DNA of 64,000 bases from CALBPI01 sp942491885. Its GTDB lineage: Bacteria > Pseudomonadota > Gammaproteobacteria > Steroidobacterales > Woeseiaceae. The stretch lies in NCBI GenBank assembly GCA_942491885.1, contig CALOCQ010000003.1, forward strand, positions 372,001 to 436,000, written 5' to 3'. A program made the translations under genes and the position numbers. Below the pieces are notes generated by a model. The model did no database searches, was not told where the DNA came from, and saw nothing but the letters and a program-made list of their open reading frames with translations. Positions 1 through 7,163 of this stretch are shown here, piece after piece (positions within the stretch are counted from its first letter, which is position 1; each line of letters begins with the position of its first letter).

Positions 1-1362
1 CGCCTTGGCGAAAAGCGGGTTTTCGAGCCGCTCGACGAGAACCGCGTGACGATGTATGTCTGCGGCCCGACGGTTTACAACTACGCGCACATTGGCAATG
101 CCAGACCGGCCGTGGTCTTTGATGTTCTTGCGCGCGTGCTTCGCCAGCGTTACACGTTGGTCTATGCGCGCAACATCACTGACGTGGACGACAAGATTAA
201 CCAGGCATCGGCGGATACGGGGCGCAGTATTGGCGAGATCACCGCGGAATTCACGACTGCTTATCTGGACGATATGCGCGCGCTCGGCGTCGCTCCGCCG
301 GATATTGCGCCACTTGCGACCGAACACATTCGACAGATGTGCGACATGATTCAGCGCTTGCTTGATCGCGGCCATGCTTATGAGGCCGAGGGGCATGTGC
401 TCTTCAGCGTCGACAGCTATGGCGACTACGGCGCGCTGTCGCGACGTTCGCTGGACGATATGATCGCCGGTGCCCGCGTTGAAGTTGCGCCGTACAAGCG
501 GCACGCAGCGGACTTCGTGTTGTGGAAACCATCGACCCCGGATCTGCCTGGCTGGGACAGCCCATGGGGTCGCGGCAGGCCCGGTTGGCACCTTGAATGC
601 TCTGCGATGATCGAGGAACACCTCGGCGACACGATCGATATCCACGGTGGCGGTCAGGACCTGGTGTTCCCGCACCACGAAAACGAAGTGGCACAAAGCA
701 CCTGCGCGCACGACGGTAAGTTATTCGTCAACTTCTGGCTGCACAACGGCTTTCTGAACATGGACGCTACCAAGATGTCCAAATCGCTGGGGAACATTAT
801 GCTGGTGCGCGAGTTGCTGAGGCAGGCCGACGGCGAGGCGATTCGATTGGCATTGCTGTCCGCGCATTATCGCCAGCCTCTTGACTGGACGGCGGCGACG
901 TTAACCGACGCCGCGCGAAAGCTGGACCGGCTGTACGGCGCCCTTCGCCATGCTGATGAGACGTCTGACCCGGTGACCCTTGCGCCCGATGACAAGTTCT
1001 TCGCGGCCTTGCATGACGACCTGAATACGCCGAAAGCACTGGCGGAGATGTTCAACACCGCGCGCGCAATTAATCGCAGCGAGGATGCCGACGAACGCCG
1101 CAGGTTAGCGGCGATGTTGCGCGGCGCCGGGGAGCTTGTCGGGCTGCTCGGGCGCTCGCCGGCACAGTGGTTCGACGCAAGCCATGCGGCGGACCCTGCG
1201 TCCGAACGCATCGCGCAGGCGATCGAAATGCGCGCGGAGGCCAAAAAATCACGCGATTTTGCGACCGCCGATCGTATCCGTGACGAATTGCTGGCGGAAG
1301 GTATTCAGATTAGCGACGGTGCCGATGGCACGACCTGGCGTCGCGTTGGTGAGACGGGTTGA
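1..1362 (+). CDS. cysS: Cysteine--tRNA ligase, 5' end cut by the window edge
   Basis: Class I aminoacyl-tRNA synthetase that charges tRNA-Cys in the cytosol. The frame is open from base 1, so the first few codons lie outside the window; the GTG at 46 is an internal valine and not the start, because the preceding 15 codons read like the family N-terminus. Visible landmarks: MYVCGPTVY with a zinc cysteine, the HIGH-type motif HIGNARP at visible residues 30-36, the zinc-site segments HLECSAM and FPHHENE, and KMSKS at about 258-262. The visible 453 residues nearly fill the usual length of about 460. The stop TGA overlaps the next start (TGATG), suggesting translational coupling to sufE. Confidence 0.97.
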   Translation, partial: RLGEKRVFEPLDENRVTMYVCGPTVYNYAHIGNARPAVVFDVLARVLRQRYTLVYARNITDVDDKINQASADTGRSIGEITAEFTTAYLDDMRALGVAPPDIAPLATEHIRQMCDMIQRLLDRGHAYEAEGHVLFSVDSYGDYGALSRRSLDDMIAGARVEVAPYKRHAADFVLWKPSTPDLPGWDSPWGRGRPGWHLECSAMIEEHLGDTIDIHGGGQDLVFPHHENEVAQSTCAHDGKLFVNFWLHNGFLNMDATKMSKSLGNIMLVRELLRQADGEAIRLALLSAHYRQPLDWTAATLTDAARKLDRLYGALRHADETSDPVTLAPDDKFFAALHDDLNTPKALAEMFNTARAINRSEDADERRRLAAMLRGAGELVGLLGRSPAQWFDASHAADPASERIAQAIEMRAEAKKSRDFATADRIRDELLAEGIQISDGADGTTWRRVGETG

Positions 1363-1796
1363 TGGTCATGGACATTCGCGAACGAGAAGCCGAGCTGGTT
1401 GAAGAATTCTCCATGTTTGATAACTGGATGGATCGCTACCAGTACCTGATCGATATGGGCCGGCAGTTACCGGCGTATCCGGAAGCGGAGCGTCAGTCCG
1501 CAGACAAAGTGGCGGGTTGCCAGTCGCAGGTGTGGTTGCAATCGGAGATTGCGGGCGATCGCATGCGTTTCCGCGCGATCAGCGATGCCGCTATTGTGTC
1601 CGGATTGATCGCTGTCCTCATGCGCATTTATGACGACCGGCCCGCGCAGGAGATTGTCGACTATGAGCCGACGTTCGTAAACGCGCTGGGTCTCGATAAA
1701 CACCTGAGTCAGAGTCGCGCCAACGGGCTGCACGCGATGTTGCAGCGCATTCGGGCGAACGCGGCGGAGGCGGTGGTGGCGGGCAGGGGCGTGTGA
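1362..1796 (+). CDS. sufE: SufE-family cysteine desulfuration protein
   Basis: SufE accepts the persulfide sulfur from a SufS-type cysteine desulfurase and stimulates it during Fe-S cluster assembly in the cytosol. The hallmark GCQSQVW surrounds the sulfur-accepting cysteine (about residue 53), and DAAIVSGLIAVL and the HLSQSRANGL segment also match the family. Length 144 aa is normal (E. coli SufE is 138). Start choice: ATG at 1362 overlaps the cysS stop; TTG at 1359 and ATG at 1368 are alternatives. No sufBCDS genes lie next to it; the only desulfurase-like gene in the window is at 18000-19265 and belongs to another subfamily. Confidence 0.95.
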   Translation: MVMDIREREAELVEEFSMFDNWMDRYQYLIDMGRQLPAYPEAERQSADKVAGCQSQVWLQSEIAGDRMRFRAISDAAIVSGLIAVLMRIYDDRPAQEIVDYEPTFVNALGLDKHLSQSRANGLHAMLQRIRANAAEAVVAGRGV

Positions 1797-2035
1797 AGCT
1801 CGCGCGGCGGTTGGCAATCCGGCTGGTGCGCGGCTACCAACTATTGGTGTCGCCGCTGTTGGGTAACAACTGCCGGTTCCAGCCGACCTGTTCCCAATAT
1901 TGCATTGAAGCTCTGGAGAAGTTCGGTGTCTGGCGTGGCAGCTGGCTGACGCTTCGGCGCTTGTCGCGCTGTCATCCCTGGGGCGGCAGCGGCTTTGATC
2001 CGTTGCCGTCAGCAGACAAGCACGAGCAGAAATGA
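1793..2035 (+). CDS. yidD: Membrane protein insertion efficiency factor YidD
   Basis: Small (80 aa) amphipathic inner-membrane-associated protein of the UPF0161/YidD family, thought to assist YidC-dependent insertion of membrane proteins. The diagnostic core NNCRFQPTCSQYCIEAL is present, followed by the family's CHPWGGSGFDP ending. The GTG start overlaps the sufE stop by four bases, and its own stop overlaps the next ATG, so the genes look translationally coupled. In many proteobacteria yidD lies between rnpA and yidC; here it sits with sufE instead. Confidence 0.95.
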   Translation: MKLARRLAIRLVRGYQLLVSPLLGNNCRFQPTCSQYCIEALEKFGVWRGSWLTLRRLSRCHPWGGSGFDPLPSADKHEQK

Positions 2036-3117
2036 AGCACGCAGCCACTGCAATGCCGATACGCGATTTCGTCCGGCGTACCGGTGGCGTTGCGTTTGAC
2101 CCGGCGGTCGTGCTGTTTTGCGGGTTCATCGCCTTCCCGATTACTTTCGGCCTTGCTTTGACAAAGTCTGTGCTGTTTCTTGTGCCGGGCTTGTTGTTCT
2201 TGATTTTTGGTACCTCCGCGGTGATGAAGTACGCCACTGTGGTGTCGCGGTCACTGGCGCTTGGCAACCCGGTACCCGGTGCGGAGAACGCCATCTTCGA
2301 CTATCTGGGCAGCGGCTGGGCGTTCGCACCCTGGTTGGCATTGCTCATGCTGAATGGCATTGGGCTGGCCGTCTGGCAATTTCTCGGCAACGGTGCGCTG
2401 GTTGTGTTCCTGATCCTGACGCTGCCACTTGTACCTGCTGCGATTGCCGTCATCAGCGTCAATCGCAGCCCACTCAGTATGTTTCGTGTTGCGAGTCTGT
2501 TGCGCGTCGTGCGTGTGCTCGGCAGCGACTACATAAAGATCCTGTTTGGCTGGCTGCTCATCGCATTGCTCGGCGTCTGGCTGCGCAGCAATGGCGCTGT
2601 AGCCATGTCGTATCTGGCGGTGTTTGTCGGTTGTCTGCAGGTGATGTACTTGTTCTCGTCGACCGGTGTTGTGCTGTTTCATCACCATCGCGCGCTGGAG
2701 ATTCCGATCGAACGCGATACGCGCGAAGTGCGCACGGCCGAGCGTGAAACGGCCGCACAAATGAAACTGCGTGGGGCCGCGCTTGACCAGTCGTATGTTT
2801 TTTTCAGCCGTGGCAACAGCATCGGTGGCCTGCACAGACTCAAGCAGTACTTTGCTGAGCACGCTGCCGATGAGGCCGCATGGTCATGGTTTATCGGTGA
2901 GATGCGTGAATGGGAAAACCCGCAAGCGGCATTGATGCTGTCGCGCAACTACCTGAGCCGGTTGCTCCAGCGCGACGACAAGTCGGAAGCGTTTGGTTTG
3001 CTTGTGGCCTGCATCGACGCGGACTCGTCGTTCGCACCGCATCCGCAGGACCGCGCAGCAGCAAGAATTTTACTTGCGGGACACCGCCACGAGAATCTGA
3101 TCGATCGCTGGCGCTAG
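2032..3117 (+). CDS. Polytopic membrane protein with soluble C-terminal helical domain, unknown function
   Basis: I do not recognise a named family with confidence. Residues about 20-210 contain roughly six hydrophobic stretches (for example around 24-44, 47-63, 96-112, 121-143, 167-185 and 190-210), resembling multi-pass DUF4013-type proteins. Residues about 225-361 are soluble and helical (HRLKQYFAEHAAD, ENPQAALMLSRNYL), reminiscent of TPR-like repeats. The ATG overlaps the yidD stop (ATGA), so it is probably co-translated with yidD; a role near the membrane insertion machinery is only a guess. The antisense 275-aa open frame in this area is a shadow. Confidence 0.8.
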   Translation: MKHAATAMPIRDFVRRTGGVAFDPAVVLFCGFIAFPITFGLALTKSVLFLVPGLLFLIFGTSAVMKYATVVSRSLALGNPVPGAENAIFDYLGSGWAFAPWLALLMLNGIGLAVWQFLGNGALVVFLILTLPLVPAAIAVISVNRSPLSMFRVASLLRVVRVLGSDYIKILFGWLLIALLGVWLRSNGAVAMSYLAVFVGCLQVMYLFSSTGVVLFHHHRALEIPIERDTREVRTAERETAAQMKLRGAALDQSYVFFSRGNSIGGLHRLKQYFAEHAADEAAWSWFIGEMREWENPQAALMLSRNYLSRLLQRDDKSEAFGLLVACIDADSSFAPHPQDRAAARILLAGHRHENLIDRWR

Positions 3118-3124
3118 CGGGTGG

Positions 3125-3538
3125 CTACGATGTCGCCCCGGCGGTGTGCGTGCAACCGCAGTCGCGATTGCGCCAATGGGCGAGCGCCAACAGGCCACCG
3201 CCAAGTGTGGTTAAAAGCGCATCCGCGGTGTGGCCGAGCTGGTCATGGGCGAATACTGCGGAATAGGTCAGGATAATAATGCCGACGATGCCCAGCGCCA
3301 AAACGCGCTGGCGGCGGTGTCTCACCCAGCCGCCGGCAAGTGCGATGCCGCTGACCGGCACGACAAGCCCCAGCATGATCTGGTGTGTCCAGTCCTGGTC
3401 GCCAGCCCATAACATGCCGCTGCCGACGCCGGCTACGACGACGACTGGCAGCAGCAAGCAGTGCAGCATACAAACGGCTGACAACAGCATGCCGGCGATG
3501 TCGATGCGCGAATGACTGCGCGGGGCGATGACAGACAT
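3125..3538 (-). CDS. MerC-domain membrane protein
   Basis: Four-helix inner-membrane protein of the MerC family, named for mercury uptake; chromosomal stand-alone members may handle other soft metals. The family signature SAVCMLHCLLLP lies in the first membrane helix and a second cysteine cluster DCGCTH lies near the C-terminus. I chose ATG at 3538; an in-frame GTG at 3550 would add four residues, but the GGAG upstream fits the ATG better. No merA, merT, merP or merR is nearby, so mercury resistance is not indicated. A Zur-like site lies just upstream (3563-3577), which would fit control by zinc. Convergent with the preceding gene. Confidence 0.85.
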   Translation of the reverse strand: MSVIAPRSHSRIDIAGMLLSAVCMLHCLLLPVVVVAGVGSGMLWAGDQDWTHQIMLGLVVPVSGIALAGGWVRHRRQRVLALGIVGIIILTYSAVFAHDQLGHTADALLTTLGGGLLALAHWRNRDCGCTHTAGATS

Positions 3539-3562
3539 AGTCGGGGACACTCCAAAACAATA

Positions 3563-3577
3563 TAAAATGATATAACA
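3563..3577 (-). promoter_or_regulatory. Candidate Zur-type operator upstream of merC-like gene
   Basis: On the minus strand the sequence TGTTATATCATTTTA matches 10 of 13 defined positions of the gammaproteobacterial zinc-uptake-regulator box TGTTATA-NN-ATAACA. The left half is perfect and the right half is degenerate. It lies about 25 bases upstream of the chosen ATG, in a markedly AT-rich segment where a promoter would be expected. The assignment is an inference from the half-site. Confidence 0.35.
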
Positions 3578-3663
3578 TTACATTATGCGTGGCAATGGGC
3601 AATTTCACGCCTCCACAGGCATAAAAACTGGCCAATAGGGGGCAATCTGGGGACAATCACCGC

Positions 3664-3918
3664 ATGAATGAAAAACTGCTTGATATCGTCTGTTGCCCCA
3701 TTAGCCATCAACCGCTGCGCAAGGCGGATCGCCCGTTGCTTGCTGATCTGAACACACGCATTGAGTCGGGCACGGTGGTCAATGAGGCGGGCAAATCGGT
3801 CACCGGTATATTGACCGAAGCTCTGGTCACGCGCGACGGTCGCCGACTGTATCCGGTGCATGACGGTCTTGTATCGCTGCTCGCCGATGAGTCGGTTGTG
3901 CTGGAGCAATCGCCCTGA
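3664..3918 (+). CDS. Trm112-family protein (YcaR-like)
   Basis: 84-aa protein of the Trm112/UPF0434 family, small zinc-ribbon-like proteins that in other organisms bind and activate methyltransferases. The N-terminal MNEKLLDIVCCPISHQPL matches the family (typically LL-x-I-L-x-C-P). The C-terminal RLYPVHDGLVSLL corresponds to the family's PI-x-DGIP-x-LL core. A middle insertion makes it longer than the 60-aa E. coli YcaR. Only the first cysteine pair is retained, so zinc binding may be lost. ATG chosen as the first start after the merC promoter region. Stands alone about 60 bases before holA. Confidence 0.85.
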   Translation: MNEKLLDIVCCPISHQPLRKADRPLLADLNTRIESGTVVNEAGKSVTGILTEALVTRDGRRLYPVHDGLVSLLADESVVLEQSP

Positions 3919-3976
3919 CCATTGCGGCAACAATGCAGCGAGACCACTTGCTGCCCGGGTCCTGTGAGCCGCAACT

Positions 3977-5002
3977 GTGAAAATTAGCGTTGAACAACTT
4001 GCCGGCCAGCTAAAGCGCGATCTGCTGCCTGTCTATTTGATTACCGGTGACGAGCCGCTGATTGTCAGCGAGGCGCTGGATCAGTTGCGCAAGTCCGCCC
4101 ACGCGCAAGGCTATTTGTCGCGCGAGATTTACTTCGCCGAGCGTGGGTTCGACTGGAACAATCTGTCGGCTGCGGGCCAATCGATGTCGTTGTTCAGCGA
4201 GCGCAAGATTATTGATCTGCGACTACCCACAGGCAAGCCCGGTAACGCCGGTAGTCTGGCCATTGCCGAGCTTCTGGCGCACCCGCCCGAGGACACATTG
4301 CTGCTGATCAGCGCTCCTAAACTCGAGGGTAGCGCCATGTCGTCGCGCTGGGTGAAAGCGATTGACAAGGCCGGTGCGGTCATCAGGATCTGGCCGCTGG
4401 AGCCGCGCGACTTACCCGGCTGGATCAACAACCGAATGCAGAAAGAAGGCCTCGATGCTGAACGTGATGCGGTGTTGCATCTTGCCCGGCGGGTCGAGGG
4501 CAATCTGCTGGCAGCCCAGCAGGAAATCGACAAGCTCGCCCTGTTGCACGCCGGCGGCCGCATAACCGCCGACGACATTGATGCGGCGGTCGCGGACAGC
4601 AGCCGCTTTACAGTGTTCAAGCTGGCAGACGAGGCGATGGCTGGTCGCACAGAACGCGCGATCCGCATGCTCGGCAGACTCAGGCGCGAAGGTGCTGCAG
4701 CCGTGCTGGTGTTGTGGGCGCTTGGCAAGGAAGTCCGCCAGTTGGCAAGCATGCGCGAGCAGCTGGATAATGGCGGCTCGATGGCGTCGCTGATGTCGAG
4801 TAATCGCATCTGGAAAAACCGCCAGGGTATTACCGGGGCCGCGTTGCAGCGGTTGGATTGCCAAATACTCTATCAGCTCGTCGCATGGGTCGAGCGGGCC
4901 GACCGCGCCGCCAAAGGACAGAGTGGCGAAGACGCATGGGAATTGTTGCTGACCATTACCGCCGGACTTGCGTCAGGCCGTGCGCCTGGGTTGGCGGCAT
5001 GA
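3977..5002 (+). CDS. holA: DNA polymerase III delta subunit
   Basis: Delta subunit of the clamp-loader complex, which opens the beta sliding clamp during replication. The N-terminal segment KRDLLPVYLITGDEPLI is typical (an AAA+ fold without a usable ATP site), followed by the helical collar domain. 341 aa is the family's usual length. GTG start, with no competing upstream ATG. In many gammaproteobacteria leuS and lptE precede holA; here a Trm112-like gene does. The stop lies 16 bases before the nadD start, so these form one operon. Confidence 0.95.
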   Translation: MKISVEQLAGQLKRDLLPVYLITGDEPLIVSEALDQLRKSAHAQGYLSREIYFAERGFDWNNLSAAGQSMSLFSERKIIDLRLPTGKPGNAGSLAIAELLAHPPEDTLLLISAPKLEGSAMSSRWVKAIDKAGAVIRIWPLEPRDLPGWINNRMQKEGLDAERDAVLHLARRVEGNLLAAQQEIDKLALLHAGGRITADDIDAAVADSSRFTVFKLADEAMAGRTERAIRMLGRLRREGAAAVLVLWALGKEVRQLASMREQLDNGGSMASLMSSNRIWKNRQGITGAALQRLDCQILYQLVAWVERADRAAKGQSGEDAWELLLTITAGLASGRAPGLAA

Positions 5003-5018
5003 ACTGCGCCATCGCCGA

Positions 5019-5702
5019 ATGACTGGTCCGATCGGGATTTTTGGCGGCACGTTCGATCCGATTCACTACGGACACCTGCGCAGCGCGTTCGAGTTGCTAC
5101 AGTCGCTGCGTCTGCAGGAAGTCCGCTTCATGCCTTGCGGCAATCCACCGCATCGTGCGGCGCCGATAGCCGATGCACAGCTGCGTGTTGAGATGGTAGA
5201 GTGCGCGATCCAGTCGCAGTCAGGCTTTGTTCTCGACGATCGCGAGATTCGCCGTCCGGGGCTTTCTTACACCGTCCATACACTTGAATCCTTGCGCACT
5301 GACTTCGCCGACCATCCGCTGTGCCTGATTGTCGGTATGGATGCGTTTCTGAGTTTGCCGAAATGGTACCAATGGCAACGCATACTGAGGCTTGCGCATA
5401 TTATTGTTGCGCACCGGCCGGGCTGGAAAGCACCGTCAGATGGTGAACTCGGTGAACTCCTGGTTGACCGTGGTACGCAACTGGTTGGCGATTTGCACAA
5501 GTCGTTGGCCGGATCGATTTATATACATGAGGTAACGCAGCTCGAGATTTCCTCAACCAGCATTCGCGGTCTGATCGCCAAAGGTCATGACCCGCGTTTT
5601 CTGTTGCCGGATTGCGTCGCCGGGTTATTGGACCGGGCGCGCTGCTACGGCGAGTCGCACACCTCAAAGCAAGAAACGAACACAGGAATACGATCGCAGT
5701 GA
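5019..5702 (+). CDS. nadD: Nicotinate-nucleotide adenylyltransferase
   Basis: Adenylates nicotinate mononucleotide to deamido-NAD, shared by de novo and salvage NAD synthesis. The nucleotidyltransferase motif GGTFDPIHYGH is at residues 8-18 and the second motif ISSTSIR is near the C-terminus. The open frame extends upstream to 4968 inside holA, but ATG at 5019 directly precedes the conserved N-terminus and gives 227 aa, the family's normal size. The stop overlaps the rsfS start. The kynurenine operon at 53442-57454 would supply quinolinate to this same pathway by way of NadC, which is not in the window. Confidence 0.96.
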   Translation: MTGPIGIFGGTFDPIHYGHLRSAFELLQSLRLQEVRFMPCGNPPHRAAPIADAQLRVEMVECAIQSQSGFVLDDREIRRPGLSYTVHTLESLRTDFADHPLCLIVGMDAFLSLPKWYQWQRILRLAHIIVAHRPGWKAPSDGELGELLVDRGTQLVGDLHKSLAGSIYIHEVTQLEISSTSIRGLIAKGHDPRFLLPDCVAGLLDRARCYGESHTSKQETNTGIRSQ

Positions 5703-6055
5703 CACAAACAGAAAGCTTTGCGGCAAGTATCGTCGATGCACTTGAAGACGAGAAGGCGCAAGACATAAAACTCATCGACGTGCGGCATCTGACCAGCATG
5801 ACCGACTACATGATTATCGCCAGTGGCACTTCGGACAGGCATGTCCGCAGTGTTGCAATGAATCTGGTTGAGACAATGAAGAAAGCCGGACACCGTCCAC
5901 TTGGAGTCGAGGGAGAGAACGACGGCGAGTGGGTATTAGTAGATCTTCAGGACGCGCTGGTGCACGTCATGCTGCCGCGCGTCCGGCAATTTTACAATCT
6001 CGAAAAATTGTGGGATATCAGCGTTAAGAAAAACGCTGACGACCGCGACGGCTGA
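5699..6055 (+). CDS. rsfS: Ribosome silencing factor RsfS
   Basis: Binds ribosomal protein L14 and blocks subunit joining under nutrient limitation. Core motifs DIKLIDVRHLTSMTDYMII and GEWVLVDLQDALVHVM are clear. GTG at 5699, preceded by an AGGA and overlapping the nadD stop, gives 118 aa; the upstream extension to 5612 lies inside nadD and is unlike the family. Conserved nadD-rsfS-rlmH order supports the call. Confidence 0.95.
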   Translation: MTQTESFAASIVDALEDEKAQDIKLIDVRHLTSMTDYMIIASGTSDRHVRSVAMNLVETMKKAGHRPLGVEGENDGEWVLVDLQDALVHVMLPRVRQFYNLEKLWDISVKKNADDRDG

Positions 6056-6058
6056 AGC

Positions 6059-6529
6059 GTGCGGATCACGCTGCTGGCGGTTGCGGGTCGACCCGGTCGC
6101 TGGGTCAGTGACGCCAGTGAAAACTACCTTAAGCGACTACCCAAGGCGTGGCGTGTCAGCGTCGAGTTATTGCCGCCCAGCCGCAAGGGCCAGTCTAACG
6201 AGGCGCAACTGCGCCAGGCAGATGAGTGGGAGCGGTTGCAGCGGCGTATTCCGGAGCATGCCTGTGTTGTCGTGCTTGATGAGCGCGGCGATTCACTCAC
6301 CAGCCGGGGTCTTGCCGGCAACATCGGTAATTGGCAGCGCAATGGCGAAAACGTGATCCTCATTATTGGCGGCCCCGACGGCGTGAGCGATGATTGTCGG
6401 GCGCAAGCAGCGTTGTTGCTGTCGTTATCGGCGATGACCATGCCGCACGAAATGGCGCGCGTGATGTTGGTAGAGCAGTTGTACCGCGCGCATACGATAT
6501 TAGAGGGGCATCCTTATCATCGTGATTGA
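6059..6529 (+). CDS. rlmH: 23S rRNA (pseudouridine-1915-N3)-methyltransferase
   Basis: SPOUT-class methyltransferase that modifies pseudouridine 1915 in helix 69 of 23S rRNA. The SAM-knot elements are visible: VVVLDERGDSLTS, then IIGGPDGVSDDCR, and MPHEMARVMLVEQLYRA near the C-terminus. 156 aa, GTG start, three bases after rsfS. The last eight bases overlap the maf start. Confidence 0.96.
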   Translation: MRITLLAVAGRPGRWVSDASENYLKRLPKAWRVSVELLPPSRKGQSNEAQLRQADEWERLQRRIPEHACVVVLDERGDSLTSRGLAGNIGNWQRNGENVILIIGGPDGVSDDCRAQAALLLSLSAMTMPHEMARVMLVEQLYRAHTILEGHPYHRD

Positions 6530-7163
6530 AAGAGAGCACATTGCCGTCGAGCGGCAGGATCTGCGCGAAGTTGTGCTGGCATCGGGTTCGCCGCGCCGGC
6601 TTGAGTTGCTGCGTGTGCTCGGCCTGCGGCCGAGCGCGCTGCCGGTCGATATTGATGAGGCGCGCTGCGCGGATGAGCCAGTGCTCGACTATGTTGCCCG
6701 TATGGCGGTCGAAAAAGCCCGCCGCGGCGTTGAACGTGCGGCCGGCCGATTGCCGGTGCTCGGTGGCGATACCGTTGTGTGTCTTGGTGAGCGGTCTTTC
6801 GGTAAGCCACGCGACGATCGCGATGCGAAACGAATGTTGATGACGCTGAGTGGTCTGACTCATAACGTTCACAGCGCTGTCTGTCTGATCGCCGGCGGGC
6901 GAGAACGTGTGGTCGTTGTGTCGTCGCGAGTGACTTTTGCGGCGTTGGATGGGTCGATGATTGACAACTACATTGCGACCGGCGAATCGCAGGACAAAGC
7001 CGGCGCCTATGCGATTCAAGGGCTCGGCGCATCTTTCATCAGTGATCTGCGTGGCAGTTATTCCGCCGTGATGGGGTTGCCGTTATTTGAGACGGCCAAC
7101 ATGCTGCGTGAGGCGGGCGTTGATGTCTTGTTGCTCGCCGCCGGAACAGAGTCGAATGAATAA
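6522..7163 (+). CDS. maf: Maf-family nucleotide pyrophosphatase (YhdE type)
   Basis: House-cleaning pyrophosphatase that hydrolyses dTTP, UTP and modified nucleotides, linked to septum control in some bacteria. Motifs: ASGSPRRLELL (residues 20-30), GDTVVCL, and GAYAIQGLGASFI. Its place directly before rng is the YhdE arrangement. The GTG start overlaps rlmH; a later ATG is unlikely because the ASGSPRR motif would then be too near the start. The stop overlaps the rng ATG. Confidence 0.93.
   Translation: MIEREHIAVERQDLREVVLASGSPRRLELLRVLGLRPSALPVDIDEARCADEPVLDYVARMAVEKARRGVERAAGRLPVLGGDTVVCLGERSFGKPRDDRDAKRMLMTLSGLTHNVHSAVCLIAGGRERVVVVSSRVTFAALDGSMIDNYIATGESQDKAGAYAIQGLGASFISDLRGSYSAVMGLPLFETANMLREAGVDVLLLAAGTESNE

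Noticed and set aside
46..1362. GTG at 46 as the cysS start
   Set aside because: The same frame is open to base 1 and the upstream residues match the family N-terminus, so the gene is cut by the window.
1467..2294. 275-aa open frame on the minus strand opposite sufE/yidD
   Set aside because: Arg/Thr/Ser-rich composition and no motif; lies opposite two well-recognised genes. A shadow frame.
3243..3656. 137-aa minus-strand frame overlapping merC
   Set aside because: Alternative frame of the MerC gene, arginine-rich, no family features; the MerC frame has clear motifs.
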